64,000 nt of DNA from Fusobacterium_C necrophorum_A (GCF_004134945.1 NZ_SBAP01000008.1:29013-93012), one strand, 5' to 3'; counted from the stretch's first letter, positions 1 to 9,208 are shown. Numbers and translations are program-made. The notes: generated by a model from the sequence alone, not told the origin.

Positions 1-112
1 TAGTCCCTAATCCTATAGAACGAAAAAAAACATTGATTATGACACTAAATACTGTAATAAGAAGAAAAATTCCTGCTATAATCTCTTCTAAGTTAATTAA
101 TATTTTCTTCAT
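1..112 (-). CDS. TRAP transporter small permease (DctQ-like), N-terminal part only
   Basis: The ATG lies on the minus strand at 112 and the frame stays open to the window edge, giving 37 residues. The product begins with a short polar stretch (MKKILINLEEI) followed by a hydrophobic segment and FFR, as in the first membrane helix of DctQ small permeases. It sits 12 bases after the DctP-type binding protein gene and is presumably co-transcribed with it. The identification rests on position and the first helix only. Confidence 0.6.
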   Translation of the reverse strand, partial: MKKILINLEEIIAGIFLLITVFSVIINVFFRSIGLGT

Positions 113-124
113 AAATATTCTCCC

Positions 125-1144
125 TTATTTGTTTTTTATTTTTCGAATATCTTCAATTTCTTTCATCATTTTATTGTAAAATTCATCAGAAACTCCTATA
201 TTCTTATAAATTGGGACCACTAGTTTTGTAAATTCACTTAAATTTACCTCATTGATTTTAACTCCTTCAGCTTCTAAATTCGCAATCAATTCTTGGTCTA
301 ATTCTAGCATTCTTCTATTATTATTTACAGCCGCCTTATCAAATTCTTCTTGTATAATATTTCTCTGTTCTTCTGTCAAACTTTCCCATACTTTTGTAGA
401 AATATATACTCCTGCTGTCCCCAAAAAATGTTTTGTTAATGACATTCTATTTCTTAATTCATATGTCTTTGTCAAATAATTCGTTGCATAAGATCCTTCC
501 AGTCCATCAATAACGTTTTGTTGAAGGGCTGAAATTGTTTCTCCAAATGACATAGGAACAGCACTTGCTCCCATTGCATTCAAAGTGTCTATAAATAATT
601 TACTTCCTGGAACTCTAATTTTCATTCCTTTTAAATCAGATGGATGTTTAATTTCTTTATTACTAATAATACTTCGGAAGCCGAAGATAAAATCTAGAGA
701 TAATACTTTAATTCCTTTTTCTTCTGCTTTTTTCTTTAATTCTTCTACTAGAGGAGTATGCATTAATTTTTCGTACTCTGCATAACTTTGATATAACATT
801 GGCCCCGCCAATGCTGTAAATTCAGGAACATAGTCACCAATATAACTTAAATCATCTACATCAATAAAATTTGCACCTCTCACTACTTGTTGCAATCCGT
901 CCTTATAAACCGGTAATTGTCCATTAGGATAGAGAACAAATTTGACTTCTCCTTTCAATCTCTCATTAATAGCATCAGTTGCTTCTTTCATAGCGATATG
1001 TGTAGGTTCATTTTCTTTAAAAATATAACTTACCTTAATTTCCAATGGTTCAGATGATATCTTTTCTTCTTTTAAACCGCATGACATTAACATTAAACTC
1101 AAAATTAAACATAGAACTGACATTACCATATTTTTTTTCTTCAT
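125..1144 (-). CDS. TRAP transporter substrate-binding lipoprotein (DctP family)
   Basis: The 339-residue product has a lipoprotein signal peptide ending in LMSC at about residue 22, so it should be anchored outside the inner membrane. The body matches the DctP/TRAP solute-receptor family: a YPNGQL segment near residue 98, a GFRSI motif and the LKGMKIRVP motif that surrounds the carboxylate-binding arginine. It captures an organic acid for the small and large permeases; the substrate cannot be read from sequence. It lies 19 bases after a glycerophosphodiesterase gene and just before the small permease gene. The RBS is AGGAGG. Confidence 0.88.
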   Translation of the reverse strand: MKKKNMVMSVLCLILSLMLMSCGLKEEKISSEPLEIKVSYIFKENEPTHIAMKEATDAINERLKGEVKFVLYPNGQLPVYKDGLQQVVRGANFIDVDDLSYIGDYVPEFTALAGPMLYQSYAEYEKLMHTPLVEELKKKAEEKGIKVLSLDFIFGFRSIISNKEIKHPSDLKGMKIRVPGSKLFIDTLNAMGASAVPMSFGETISALQQNVIDGLEGSYATNYLTKTYELRNRMSLTKHFLGTAGVYISTKVWESLTEEQRNIIQEEFDKAAVNNNRRMLELDQELIANLEAEGVKINEVNLSEFTKLVVPIYKNIGVSDEFYNKMMKEIEDIRKIKNK

Positions 1145-1163
1145 GAAAAAACCTCCTTATTAA

Positions 1164-1898
1164 TTATTCTTTATATTTTGTTACAAATTTCTTCATAATG
1201 TCTGGATAATTTGTAATAACTCCATCGACTCCTATAGAGTGTACATACAAAAAATCTTCTTCTGTATTGATTGTCCAAACAAAAACTTTGACTCCCATTT
1301 TATGTAAAATATCAACAGTTTTGCTAGTTATTAAATTTACTTCTGGATGATAACTAAAACAGTCTAATTTATTATTTTTAAAATAACTTTCAATATCTAC
1401 TAAATCACTTGCTGTCAATAAGGCTAATTTAATTTCAGGGGCTAATTCTTGAAGACGTCGGATAATAGAATGATGAAAAGAAGAAACAATAATATTATTT
1501 TTTAAATTTGGAAATTTTTTCAAAATTTTTAACATACTTTCTTCAATTCCACGATGTCCTCTTGAAATATCTTTTATTTCAATATTTAACATCATATTTT
1601 CAGGAATCAACTCTAAAATTTCTTCTAATGTAGGTATTTTTTCTTTTCTATATTCATCCCCATACCAACTTCCTATTTCCAAAGCTCGTAACTCCTCAAA
1701 ATTTAAATCATAAACGTAACCTTTTCCATTGCTCGTTCGATTAATTTTCCAATCATGAAATACTACAATTTTACAGTCTTTTGTAAACTGTATGTCAATC
1801 TCAATCCCATCTGCTCCTTGTTCTATTGCTTTTTTTATTGCTGCAAGAGTATTTTCAGGAGCATAACCAGAAGCTCCCCGATGCGCAAAAACTTTCAT
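1164..1898 (-). CDS. glycerophosphodiester phosphodiesterase
   Basis: The 244-residue protein has the GDPD family TIM-barrel signatures: HRGASGYAPENT at residues 6-17 with catalytic H6-R7, the metal ligands E33 and D35 (EID), and the acid/base H48 in VFHDW. It hydrolyses glycerophosphodiesters to sn-glycerol 3-phosphate plus an alcohol. There is no signal peptide, so it acts in the cytoplasm. A strong GGAGG RBS precedes the ATG. Its next neighbours downstream are TRAP transporter genes; upstream lies a terminator that separates it from the dihydroxyacetone kinase genes. Confidence 0.92.
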   Translation of the reverse strand: MKVFAHRGASGYAPENTLAAIKKAIEQGADGIEIDIQFTKDCKIVVFHDWKINRTSNGKGYVYDLNFEELRALEIGSWYGDEYRKEKIPTLEEILELIPENMMLNIEIKDISRGHRGIEESMLKILKKFPNLKNNIIVSSFHHSIIRRLQELAPEIKLALLTASDLVDIESYFKNNKLDCFSYHPEVNLITSKTVDILHKMGVKVFVWTINTEEDFLYVHSIGVDGVITNYPDIMKKFVTKYKE

Positions 1899-1918
1899 TT
1901 TTCCTCCTTCTAAATTAT

Positions 1919-1960
1919 ATAAAAATAAAAAGCCACGATAAAAACGTTTTTACCGTGACT
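1919..1960 (-). terminator. intrinsic terminator after dhaM
   Basis: On the minus strand an 11-bp stem with one G-T/G-C change (arms at 1934-1944 and 1947-1957) is followed by a U-rich tract (1919-1933). It closes the run of genes ending in dhaM and sits right before the glycerophosphodiesterase RBS. Confidence 0.75.
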
Positions 1961-2036
1961 CACTTTTCCACTTGTCATGTAGGTTTACTACTTATATACC
2001 TCAGCCCAAACCAAAAATCAAGTGATTTTTTCAATG

Positions 2037-2441
2037 TTAATTATTTATTTTTGAAAACTGTTTAAACTCTTTCAGTTCTGTCAAAATATCTTCCACACTT
2101 GCCTTCGTATCATTCATAGCAACAGCTGCAATCAAACCTTCTACCAAAGGAGCATCTGCAATTTTAATCTTGGAAATTTCTTTTCCTTCCGCTTCCAAAA
2201 ATTCAAGAGCAATTTGAGAATTCAATACAGAGCTTCCCAAATCCACAAAAATAACAACACCGTTTTCTGTCATTGCATTTTCAATTGTCTCTTTGATCCT
2301 AAAAGGATTGCTTCCGAAAGATTCTCCCTCAATACCGCTTCCATTTAATAATGGAAAACTTTCTTTTTTCATTTCATTTGCCAAACGAATCGCTTCTTCC
2401 GCCAATGCCTTGCTATGTGACACTACTACAACTCCTACCAT
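2037..2441 (-). CDS. dhaM: dihydroxyacetone kinase phosphotransfer subunit DhaM (EIIA-Man type)
   Basis: The 134-residue protein starts MVGVVVVSHSKALAE, placing the phosphorylated histidine at residue 9, as in mannose-type EIIA domains and DhaM. It passes phosphate from PTS HPr to the ADP bound in DhaL. It lacks the extra HPr and EI-like domains of E. coli DhaM, so it is the short single-domain form. It lies 8 bases downstream of dhaL, in the order dhaK-dhaL-dhaM. Confidence 0.92.
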   Translation of the reverse strand: MVGVVVVSHSKALAEEAIRLANEMKKESFPLLNGSGIEGESFGSNPFRIKETIENAMTENGVVIFVDLGSSVLNSQIALEFLEAEGKEISKIKIADAPLVEGLIAAVAMNDTKASVEDILTELKEFKQFSKINN

Positions 2442-2449
2442 ATTTCCTC

Positions 2450-3061
2450 CTATTTGATTGTCTCACAAATTACCTTTATCATCAGATAGGAAGATGCCGC
2501 TCCCGGATCAATATGTCCTAAACTTCTTTCTCCAACATAAGAAGCTCTCCCTTTCGTTGCAATAATATCCTTTGTAGATTCCATCCCTTTTTCCGCAATT
2601 TTTTGAATTTCTTCTGGAGTTGAAAAAATATCTTCCCCTCCTTCCAATTTCTTTTGTAAAAAGTCATATACAGGTAAAATAGTATCCAATAAGGTTTTTT
2701 CTCCCAAAGTTGCCTTTCCTCTTTTTTGTATTCCCTCAATCATAGTTTTCAAGATTGCCACCAAATCTTCTTTTTCCAATTCCGTCTTTCCCTTGCAATA
2801 CATAGCGGCACTCATAAATGCAGTCCCATAAATCGCTCCGGAAGCTCCTCCAACTTTTGTTAACAATGCCATTCCCATTTTTTGAAAAATATCGGAATAG
2901 CTCAAAGAACTGTAGTTCGGTAACTGTGCCTTGATTTCTTCAAACCCTCTTGCTAAATTTACTCCGTGATCCCCGTCTCCAATGACTCGATCCAATTCTG
3001 TTAAATATTCCTTATTGTTTATAATCTCATCTGCAATCTTTTCGATGATTTCCAATAACAT
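2450..3061 (-). CDS. dhaL: dihydroxyacetone kinase ADP-binding subunit DhaL
   Basis: The 203-residue product has the DhaL nucleotide/Mg site with aspartates at 24, 29 and 31 (LDRVIGDGDHG) and the family motifs GGASGAIYGT and GRASYVGERSLGHIDPGA near the C-terminus. DhaL holds ADP as a cofactor that DhaM rephosphorylates and transfers the phosphate to dihydroxyacetone bound on DhaK. The gene sits 10 bases after dhaK with its own RBS. Confidence 0.95.
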   Translation of the reverse strand: MLLEIIEKIADEIINNKEYLTELDRVIGDGDHGVNLARGFEEIKAQLPNYSSLSYSDIFQKMGMALLTKVGGASGAIYGTAFMSAAMYCKGKTELEKEDLVAILKTMIEGIQKRGKATLGEKTLLDTILPVYDFLQKKLEGGEDIFSTPEEIQKIAEKGMESTKDIIATKGRASYVGERSLGHIDPGAASSYLMIKVICETIK

Positions 3062-3071
3062 ATCTCTCTCC

Positions 3072-4058
3072 TTAAAATGCTATAGTATCTTGTTCTGCAA
3101 ATAATAATTGTTTCGTTTCCTGATCCAACTTTACAATACTGATGGAAAATCCTCCCATATCCAAAGAGGTCATATAATTTCCGACTAAGGTTTTAACAAC
3201 TGTGACTTCTTTTTCCCGTAACAAATCCTGTAAACGATTATTGATGATAAAGAGTTCTATTAAGGTAGTTTCTCCCAATCCATTTACTAAAACAGCAACT
3301 TCTTCCCCTTTTTTCAAAGCAGCTTCCCGATCAATTTGGGCAAATAATTTTTCTGTAAAATGATCCGCCGTTGTCATCTTTTCTCGATGTGTTCCGGGTT
3401 CTCCATGAATTCCCAACCCAATTTCCACTTCGTCGTCTCCAATTTCAAAACTTTGTTTTCCTGTAGAAAATACTATACAGGATTTTAAGGACATTCCCAT
3501 TGTTTTTATATTCTTTACCAAACGGTTTCCCAAGTCTACCAATGCATCCAAAGAATATCCTGCCTCTGCCGCAGCTCCCAATATTTTATGGACAAATACC
3601 GTTCCTGCAATTCCTCTTCTTCCCACAGTATAGGTACTATTTTCCACTGCAATATCGTCATCCACTACGACTTGTTTTACCGTGATTCCCTCCATAGCTG
3701 CCATTTCCGCCGCCATTTCAAAGTTCATCACATCTCCGCTATAATTCTTAATAATTAAAAGAACGCCTGCCCCTGCATTTACTTCCTGAATGGCTCGATA
3801 TACTTTATCCGCTCCCGGAGAGGTAAAAATTTCTCCACAGACGGCCGCATCCAACATTCCATATCCCACATAGCCTGCATGAGAAGGTTCATGTCCGCTT
3901 CCTCCCCCACTAATCAGAGCAACCTTTCCCTGCTTTTTTTCTTTTCGAAAAATAATAGGCTCTCCCTCTATCCTACTAAGCTTATCGGGATATGCCTTTA
4001 CCATACCTTGAATTACTTCTTCCACAATATTTTCTCTTTGGTTCATCAATTTCTTCAT
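3072..4058 (-). CDS. dhaK: dihydroxyacetone kinase substrate-binding subunit DhaK
   Basis: The 328-residue protein carries GGGSGHEPSH (residues 51-60) and LGIHGEPG, with His218 at the position known to bind dihydroxyacetone covalently in E. coli DhaK. With DhaL and DhaM it makes dihydroxyacetone phosphate at the expense of PEP. It lies 53 bases downstream of glpP, and no terminator is visible between them, so it may share the fumarase/glpP transcript. No glycerol dehydrogenase gene is in the window. Confidence 0.95.
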   Translation of the reverse strand: MKKLMNQRENIVEEVIQGMVKAYPDKLSRIEGEPIIFRKEKKQGKVALISGGGSGHEPSHAGYVGYGMLDAAVCGEIFTSPGADKVYRAIQEVNAGAGVLLIIKNYSGDVMNFEMAAEMAAMEGITVKQVVVDDDIAVENSTYTVGRRGIAGTVFVHKILGAAAEAGYSLDALVDLGNRLVKNIKTMGMSLKSCIVFSTGKQSFEIGDDEVEIGLGIHGEPGTHREKMTTADHFTEKLFAQIDREAALKKGEEVAVLVNGLGETTLIELFIINNRLQDLLREKEVTVVKTLVGNYMTSLDMGGFSISIVKLDQETKQLLFAEQDTIAF

Positions 4059-4111
4059 AAGATTCCTCCTTTTTATGATATTTTCTTACTTCATTTTTGT
4101 AGAAAAGTCAA

Positions 4112-4672
4112 TTAAATATTCCAAAGTTCAGTATCTGTAGTTGAAACTGCACAGGCTCCTGCTGATAAAGCACTTACAATATCTTCTTTGCTGGCAATCA
4201 AGCCTCCGGTAATCAAAGGTCTATCTATTTTTGTCGATAAGGAATGCAGTATTTTAGGCATTAAACCGGGTAAAATTTCGACTGCTGTCGGTTTATTTTC
4301 CTGAATATGCAATAAGGTCTTTTCATAAGAAAAAGAATCCAAGATGAAAAAGCGTTGAATGACCGGAACCTTCATTTTTGTTGCAAAAGATACAATATTA
4401 TGTTTTGTCGTAATAATTCCGAAAGGTTGTATCTTTTCCACAATGTATTCCACTCCGTAATTTGAGCTGGAAAGTCCCTCTATCATATCCACATGAATAA
4501 ATACTTTTTTCCCCGCCTCTTTCAGGCTATTCACAACTCTCTCTATGTTTAATAGATTGGCCATGATAATAAACACAATCTCGGAATCGGAGGCAATGGC
4601 TTTCTCCAAAGAAATATCATTTTTAATAGCCGGAATTACAGGACTCACTTCCAATAGTTCTTCTATTGTCAT
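4112..4672 (-). CDS. glpP: glycerol-3-phosphate responsive antiterminator (GlpP family)
   Basis: The product is about 186 residues when started at MTIEELLEV, which follows a good GGAGGA RBS; a longer frame to 4735 overlaps the fumarase gene and is unlikely. It matches the GlpP family: SPVIPAIKND near the N-terminus, a VDMIEGLSS segment, EILPGLMPK and the terminal LITGGLIASKEDI. In Bacillus, GlpP binds glycerol 3-phosphate and prevents termination in glp leader RNAs. Here it lies between a fumarase and DhaKLM; no obvious GlpP target terminator was found in the adjoining gaps. Confidence 0.87.
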   Translation of the reverse strand: MTIEELLEVSPVIPAIKNDISLEKAIASDSEIVFIIMANLLNIERVVNSLKEAGKKVFIHVDMIEGLSSSNYGVEYIVEKIQPFGIITTKHNIVSFATKMKVPVIQRFFILDSFSYEKTLLHIQENKPTAVEILPGLMPKILHSLSTKIDRPLITGGLIASKEDIVSALSAGACAVSTTDTELWNI

Positions 4673-4673
4673 A

Positions 4674-5228
4674 TCAGATTTCCTCCATATATTGCTTTCT
4701 TCCCTCTTCATACAAATCTCCACCATACATATCATTTACTACAATAGCCGGAAAATCTTTGACTTCCAATTTTCGAATGGCTTCTGCCCCCAGGTCCTCA
4801 TAAGCAATCAATTCTGCCTTTTGAATAGATTTTGCAATCAAAGCTGCGGCTCCTCCTACGGCTGCAAAATATACGGCTCTTTCTTTTTGAATGCTATTTT
4901 TTACTTCTTGAGAACGTCCTCCTTTTCCTATCATCCCTTTCAATCCGTGCTGCATTAAAATAGGAGCATAGGGATCCATACGATAACTGGTAGTAGGTCC
5001 TGCACTTCCAATCACACAACCGGGTTTTGCAGGAGTCGGTCCCACATAGTAAATGATTTGCCCTTCTAAAGGAAAAGGAAGCTCTTTCCCTTCTTCTATC
5101 AGTTTTACCAGTCTTGCATGAGCTGCATCCCGAGCTGTATAAATCGTTCCGGTAATTTTCACGACATCTCCAATTTTTAATGTTTGAATAACCTCTTCTC
5201 TAAGAGGAGTTTTAATTGCATATTCCAT
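4674..5228 (-). CDS. class I fumarate hydratase, beta subunit
   Basis: The 184-residue protein matches the C-terminal domain family of Fe-S fumarases/tartrate dehydratases: KITGTIYTARDAAHARL, IIYYVGPTPAKPG, GSAGPTTSYRMD and GKGGRS. It forms a heterodimer with the alpha subunit encoded 9 bases upstream and interconverts fumarate and malate; tartrate dehydratase activity cannot be excluded. The stop is one base from the glpP start. Confidence 0.92.
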   Translation of the reverse strand: MEYAIKTPLREEVIQTLKIGDVVKITGTIYTARDAAHARLVKLIEEGKELPFPLEGQIIYYVGPTPAKPGCVIGSAGPTTSYRMDPYAPILMQHGLKGMIGKGGRSQEVKNSIQKERAVYFAAVGGAAALIAKSIQKAELIAYEDLGAEAIRKLEVKDFPAIVVNDMYGGDLYEEGRKQYMEEI

Positions 5229-5237
5229 ACTTCCTCC

Positions 5238-6083
5238 TTATAAAATCACTTCTTGGTGTCGTACCGCATGACAGTTTAAATTCACAGCTACAGGCAAACA
5301 GGCAATATGACAGGGAAAGACATTTACTTTGACTGCCAAAGCCGTAGTATTTCCTCCTAAACCAAGAGGACCTATCCCCAATTTATTAATTTTTTCCAAT
5401 AACTCTTCTTCCAAAGAGGCTGCAATCGGGTCAGAACTCTTATCATTGATATCTCGAAGCAAGGCTTCCTTTGCAAGTAAAGCCGCTTTTTCAAAACTTC
5501 CTCCAATTCCTACTCCAACTGTAATGGGAGGACAGGGATTTCCTCCGGCATTGGAAACCAATTCCAAAACTAATTTTTTAACCCCCTCTATTCCGTCTGC
5601 TGGCTTTAACATTTTTACCAGACTCATATTTTCAGAGCCTCCTCCTTTCGGAGCCAAAACAATCTTCACTTGATTGGAGCCTGCAATCATTTTCGTATGA
5701 ATAATGGCCGGAGTATTGTCTTTGGTGTTCACTCTATCCAGAGGATGTTTTACCATAGATTTTCGCAAATATCCATTCATATAACCTCGACGAACTCCCT
5801 CTTGGATGGCTTCATAAATATCTCCCGGAATGTATACTTCCGTTCCTATTTCCAAAAATATTACCGCCATTCCGGTATCCTGACACATAGGCACCTGTTC
5901 TTCTTCTGCAATGGCATCATTTTCTAAAATCTGCTGTAATACATTTTTTGCCAGAGGAGATTTTTCCGTCTCTCTATAAGCTCTGTTTATTTTTTTCAAC
6001 ACTTCGGGATCTACATAGTAATTCGCTGCCATACACATCTTTTCTACTTCATTTGTTACCATAGACAAATCAAGCTTTTTCAT
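5238..6083 (-). CDS. class I fumarate hydratase, alpha subunit
   Basis: The 281-residue product has the N-terminal domain of [4Fe-4S] fumarases, with cluster-ligand cysteine candidates in PMCQDTG, GNPCPP and FPCHIACLP, and the GGGSENMS motif. It pairs with the beta subunit downstream. The two-subunit form is typical of anaerobes. It overlaps no neighbour and follows the aminotransferase gene by 8 bases, suggesting an aspartate-to-fumarate/malate link. Confidence 0.92.
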   Translation of the reverse strand: MKKLDLSMVTNEVEKMCMAANYYVDPEVLKKINRAYRETEKSPLAKNVLQQILENDAIAEEEQVPMCQDTGMAVIFLEIGTEVYIPGDIYEAIQEGVRRGYMNGYLRKSMVKHPLDRVNTKDNTPAIIHTKMIAGSNQVKIVLAPKGGGSENMSLVKMLKPADGIEGVKKLVLELVSNAGGNPCPPITVGVGIGGSFEKAALLAKEALLRDINDKSSDPIAASLEEELLEKINKLGIGPLGLGGNTTALAVKVNVFPCHIACLPVAVNLNCHAVRHQEVIL

Positions 6084-6091
6084 TTCCTAAC

Positions 6092-7330
6092 TCACCCTTT
6101 CAAACCTTCTATTGTATCCTTTATTTTTTTTGCCAAACCCCTTAATTTTCTTTTTGGAATTCCGCAAATAGCAATTCGAATGGCATCCTCAAAGACAATG
6201 CTAAAAATATTCTGTTGTTCCAATTCCCTCGTCACTTCCCTTATCTTTTCTCCCACAGGAATCGTCAAGAAAAAACCGCTCTTATAAGGTAAAATATCCA
6301 AGTGACATTCTTTTGCTTCCGTAATAAAAATTTCAGCTCTTTCCAATAATAACTTTTCGTATTTTTTTTGTTCCTCCCAAAGTTGTTTCCTCAAAGATGG
6401 AGTTTCCATAATTTTTACAAACATCTCCATTCCACCTCTGGAAGCATTCGACCAAGTAGCTCTACAAGAAAATGCTGCTGCCGTTTCAAATTCCTCTATC
6501 CATTCCTTACTCGAAGAAATCGCCAATTGAGCCCCTGCCCTCATTCCATAAATTCCCAGAGACTTCGATAAGCTGAAAGCATATACTACGAGCATATTTT
6601 CCGGTAATTCGGATAGAACACTTCTTTCTTCATATTCCGGAGTATCAAAATCTTTATAGGCAATATCCTTGATTAAAATAATATTGCTTTGCTTCGCCGC
6701 CTCTTTTAAAATTCTCATGACAGCCAGCCATTCTTCCTGACTTAATTTAAAACCGGTCGGATTTTGACAGGGATCATTGATAACAACCACTAAATTTTCT
6801 TGCTCTTTCGATAACTTTTTTACTTTTTCCTCAAAATTGGATAGATGAAAGGTGTTTTTTTCATTGAATAAGGCATAGCAGTCAAAACTTCCTCCCGCTT
6901 CCTTTGCCATTGCCTTGTAAGGTCCCCACATCCTCTCCGGAAGAAGAATTTTTTCTCCATGATTTAAATAGTTTTTAATAGTATTGCTTAAGGCTCCCGT
7001 TCCTCCCGGAGTTCCTATCACAGAAAAAAAATAATTTGGATACTCCTTCCGATACGATTCTCCCAACACAGTCTTTTTTACAGTCTCCTTATAGGCTTCA
7101 CTTCCCGTAAAATGAGGAGCATAGGCTGTAAATTCCGTCAGAGGAAGCTCACGAAACATCTGCCTTACCACATCAAATACCACTAAATTTTCTTCCTCAT
7201 CATATAAAGAACCTAAAGTAGCATTGAATACCGCCTCTTTCCCATACTTATCTATGGCTTCCTTTGCTCTTTGAGCAGTAGAAAACACTTCGTCACTGAA
7301 TTTTTTTCCCTGATAATGTTTTGCTAGCAT
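6092..7330 (-). CDS. PLP-dependent class I/II aminotransferase
   Basis: The fold-type I aminotransferase has GTPGGTGALS near residue 120, NDPCQNPTGF and the PLP lysine motif AFSLSKSLGIYGMRAGA. It resembles the aspartate/aromatic aminotransferase group. I start it at MLAKHYQGKKF (7330, 412 residues) because AGGAGG lies directly in front; an upstream ATG at 7375 adds 15 residues with a weaker RBS. Its place before fumarase suggests amino acid catabolism, but the amino donor is not certain. Confidence 0.86.
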   Translation of the reverse strand: MLAKHYQGKKFSDEVFSTAQRAKEAIDKYGKEAVFNATLGSLYDEEENLVVFDVVRQMFRELPLTEFTAYAPHFTGSEAYKETVKKTVLGESYRKEYPNYFFSVIGTPGGTGALSNTIKNYLNHGEKILLPERMWGPYKAMAKEAGGSFDCYALFNEKNTFHLSNFEEKVKKLSKEQENLVVVINDPCQNPTGFKLSQEEWLAVMRILKEAAKQSNIILIKDIAYKDFDTPEYEERSVLSELPENMLVVYAFSLSKSLGIYGMRAGAQLAISSSKEWIEEFETAAAFSCRATWSNASRGGMEMFVKIMETPSLRKQLWEEQKKYEKLLLERAEIFITEAKECHLDILPYKSGFFLTIPVGEKIREVTRELEQQNIFSIVFEDAIRIAICGIPKRKLRGLAKKIKDTIEGLKG

Positions 7331-7401
7331 TTTCCCTCCTAATTCCTTTTCTTTATCAAAAAAAGTTGCTTCCATTTTCCTATGAAAACAACTTTTCCAT
7401 T

Positions 7402-7953
7402 TTAACTTCTTGATATAATAAACTCTACTCTTCGATTTCTAGCTCTACCTGACTCTGTAGCGTTAGAAGCAACTGGATTTTGCTTTCCATAGCCCTCTAT
7501 AGAAATATTGTTTTCAATCGCACCATGATTTACCAAGTAAGACTTAATCGCCTTCGCTCGATTGACTGATAATTCCAAATTATATCCTTCACTTCCAATA
7601 AAATCCGTATAACCGTCTATTTTAATTTTAATATCCGAATTTGCCCCCAAAGCATTCGCCAAAGTTCGCAAACTAGGCTTAATTCCATCTTTTACCTCAT
7701 ACTTATCGAAATCAAATAAAATCAGTTCAGGCATGGATAAAATAAGATTGTTTCCTTCTCTTCGAATGGTAACTCCATCTTGATTGAACACAATAATATC
7801 CTCCAGAGGTTTCTTTGCCGTGTCGATATCCTCAATGGCAAAATTTTGATTTCCTTCTGTCGACAAATCACGAACACTTGTATTGGAAGTTTTTCCACAA
7901 GCTGCCAAAACAAAAGAGGCTAAAAGTACAGTCATTCCTAAATATTTCTTCAT
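7402..7953 (-). CDS. OmpA-family peptidoglycan-binding lipoprotein
   Basis: Started at MKKYLGMTV after GGAGGAATT, the protein is 183 residues with a lipoprotein signal ending LAAC. The C-terminal half is an OmpA-like domain: an F-DFDKYEVK segment, IKIDGYTDFIGS, LELSVNRAKAIKSYL and GYGKQNPVASN followed by GRARNRRVEF. It should tether the outer membrane to peptidoglycan. It lies 19 bases downstream of an L,D-transpeptidase gene, a sensible envelope pair. Confidence 0.9.
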   Translation of the reverse strand: MKKYLGMTVLLASFVLAACGKTSNTSVRDLSTEGNQNFAIEDIDTAKKPLEDIIVFNQDGVTIRREGNNLILSMPELILFDFDKYEVKDGIKPSLRTLANALGANSDIKIKIDGYTDFIGSEGYNLELSVNRAKAIKSYLVNHGAIENNISIEGYGKQNPVASNATESGRARNRRVEFIISRS

Positions 7954-7972
7954 AATTCCTCCATTTCCGTAT

Positions 7973-9127
7973 TTAAAATACAATTACCACCAAGTTATCT
8001 GTTAAATTTTGTGCATTGGCACTTCTATTAGGCTTTTTAATGACCCAATCAAAAAGAAACTTCGCATGCGGTTCGCTCGTTCGAATACATTTTCTGGTAC
8101 CCGAATAGGTTCCCAAAGTAAATTCTTTTTGTTTCATAAAAAATTCCCGATTCACTTCCTCTACATCGTTGATGGGAGTCCCGTGAATATATCCCCCTCC
8201 ACAAAAACGAAGAGCATATTTTGCAGCCCCTTGCTTTTGACCATTTTCATCATTATAGGGCATCACATATTTTCCCATTGCCGTACTGAAAAATCCTTTG
8301 GGCGTTTCAAATCCTAGCTTACTGTCCATTCCCGTTTTACTGTAGACATAGGAAATGACTTCCCACTCCCCTTCCTGTTTTTCAAAAACAATAAAGTTTT
8401 GATTTTTACTGTCAATGGCAATCACTTTATTGAAATTGGTATTCGGAATATTTGCATAACTGATATTTCGATTGGAAACTGTCAATATTTCAGGAACCGA
8501 TAGAGCTTTTACCCTTGAGCTCCCTGCCCCGGAACTTTGGATAGACACCAAAGAACGATCCGGAATGTAAATGGTTTCTCCTGCAGCATTTGTCCCTGCT
8601 GTGTTTTGATCCGCAGACGTTCCGTATTTATCTTTATTTTTTTGCAAATCCAAGTGATTCGGGTTCGGTGCATAGGAATTGACTGCCGCAATTTTTCTTC
8701 CTGCCGCTTTCTCTGTCGCTAAAAAATTCTCTAAGCTTTTTATTTTATCTAAAGCCATGTCAAAACGAAAATTTCTTTTTTGAGAAACACTCGCTGCAAT
8801 GTAACCTTCATTTCCTTTCGGAGTTCTTACCTTATACCAATAATTTCCTTTTACATAAATTTTTTCCAATAAGGGAAGTTTATCGTTATAAGAATATTTT
8901 TCAATAATATTTCCCTCCATTCCCGGATAATCTCTAATATTTGCAGTTCTGGAGCTCACAAATACATAATCCACAATGTCGGGATGTTCCCCTTTATATT
9001 TTAAATTCATCTTTACACTACTAGGAATTTTATTATCATACAATGATACTTTTGTCCATTCTTCCGCCTTTGTGATTGAAGTTACACTAAAAAAAGCCAA
9101 GTATGCAACCAATACCCATCGTTTCAT
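7973..9127 (-). CDS. SH3-domain L,D-transpeptidase (YkuD-type), secreted
   Basis: I start at MKRWVLVAYLA (9127, 384 residues), which gives a clean Sec signal peptide; GGGGAGGA lies about 11 bases upstream. After an SH3b-like domain (residues about 40-115, ending GNYWYKVRTPKGNEGYI) and a low-complexity linker, the C-terminus carries a YkuD-like catalytic domain with YIHGTP and the catalytic cysteine in SGTRKCIRTS. It would make 3-3 crosslinks or attach proteins to peptidoglycan. A TATAAT -10 box is visible at 9185-9190, with no convincing -35. Confidence 0.85.
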   Translation of the reverse strand: MKRWVLVAYLAFFSVTSITKAEEWTKVSLYDNKIPSSVKMNLKYKGEHPDIVDYVFVSSRTANIRDYPGMEGNIIEKYSYNDKLPLLEKIYVKGNYWYKVRTPKGNEGYIAASVSQKRNFRFDMALDKIKSLENFLATEKAAGRKIAAVNSYAPNPNHLDLQKNKDKYGTSADQNTAGTNAAGETIYIPDRSLVSIQSSGAGSSRVKALSVPEILTVSNRNISYANIPNTNFNKVIAIDSKNQNFIVFEKQEGEWEVISYVYSKTGMDSKLGFETPKGFFSTAMGKYVMPYNDENGQKQGAAKYALRFCGGGYIHGTPINDVEEVNREFFMKQKEFTLGTYSGTRKCIRTSEPHAKFLFDWVIKKPNRSANAQNLTDNLVVIVF

Positions 9128-9208
9128 ATATTTATTTTCCTCCCCTGCTTCGATTCCCAATAGGCATACTGCCATATTATTCTTATTATAACACAAATCC
9201 GGAAAAAA

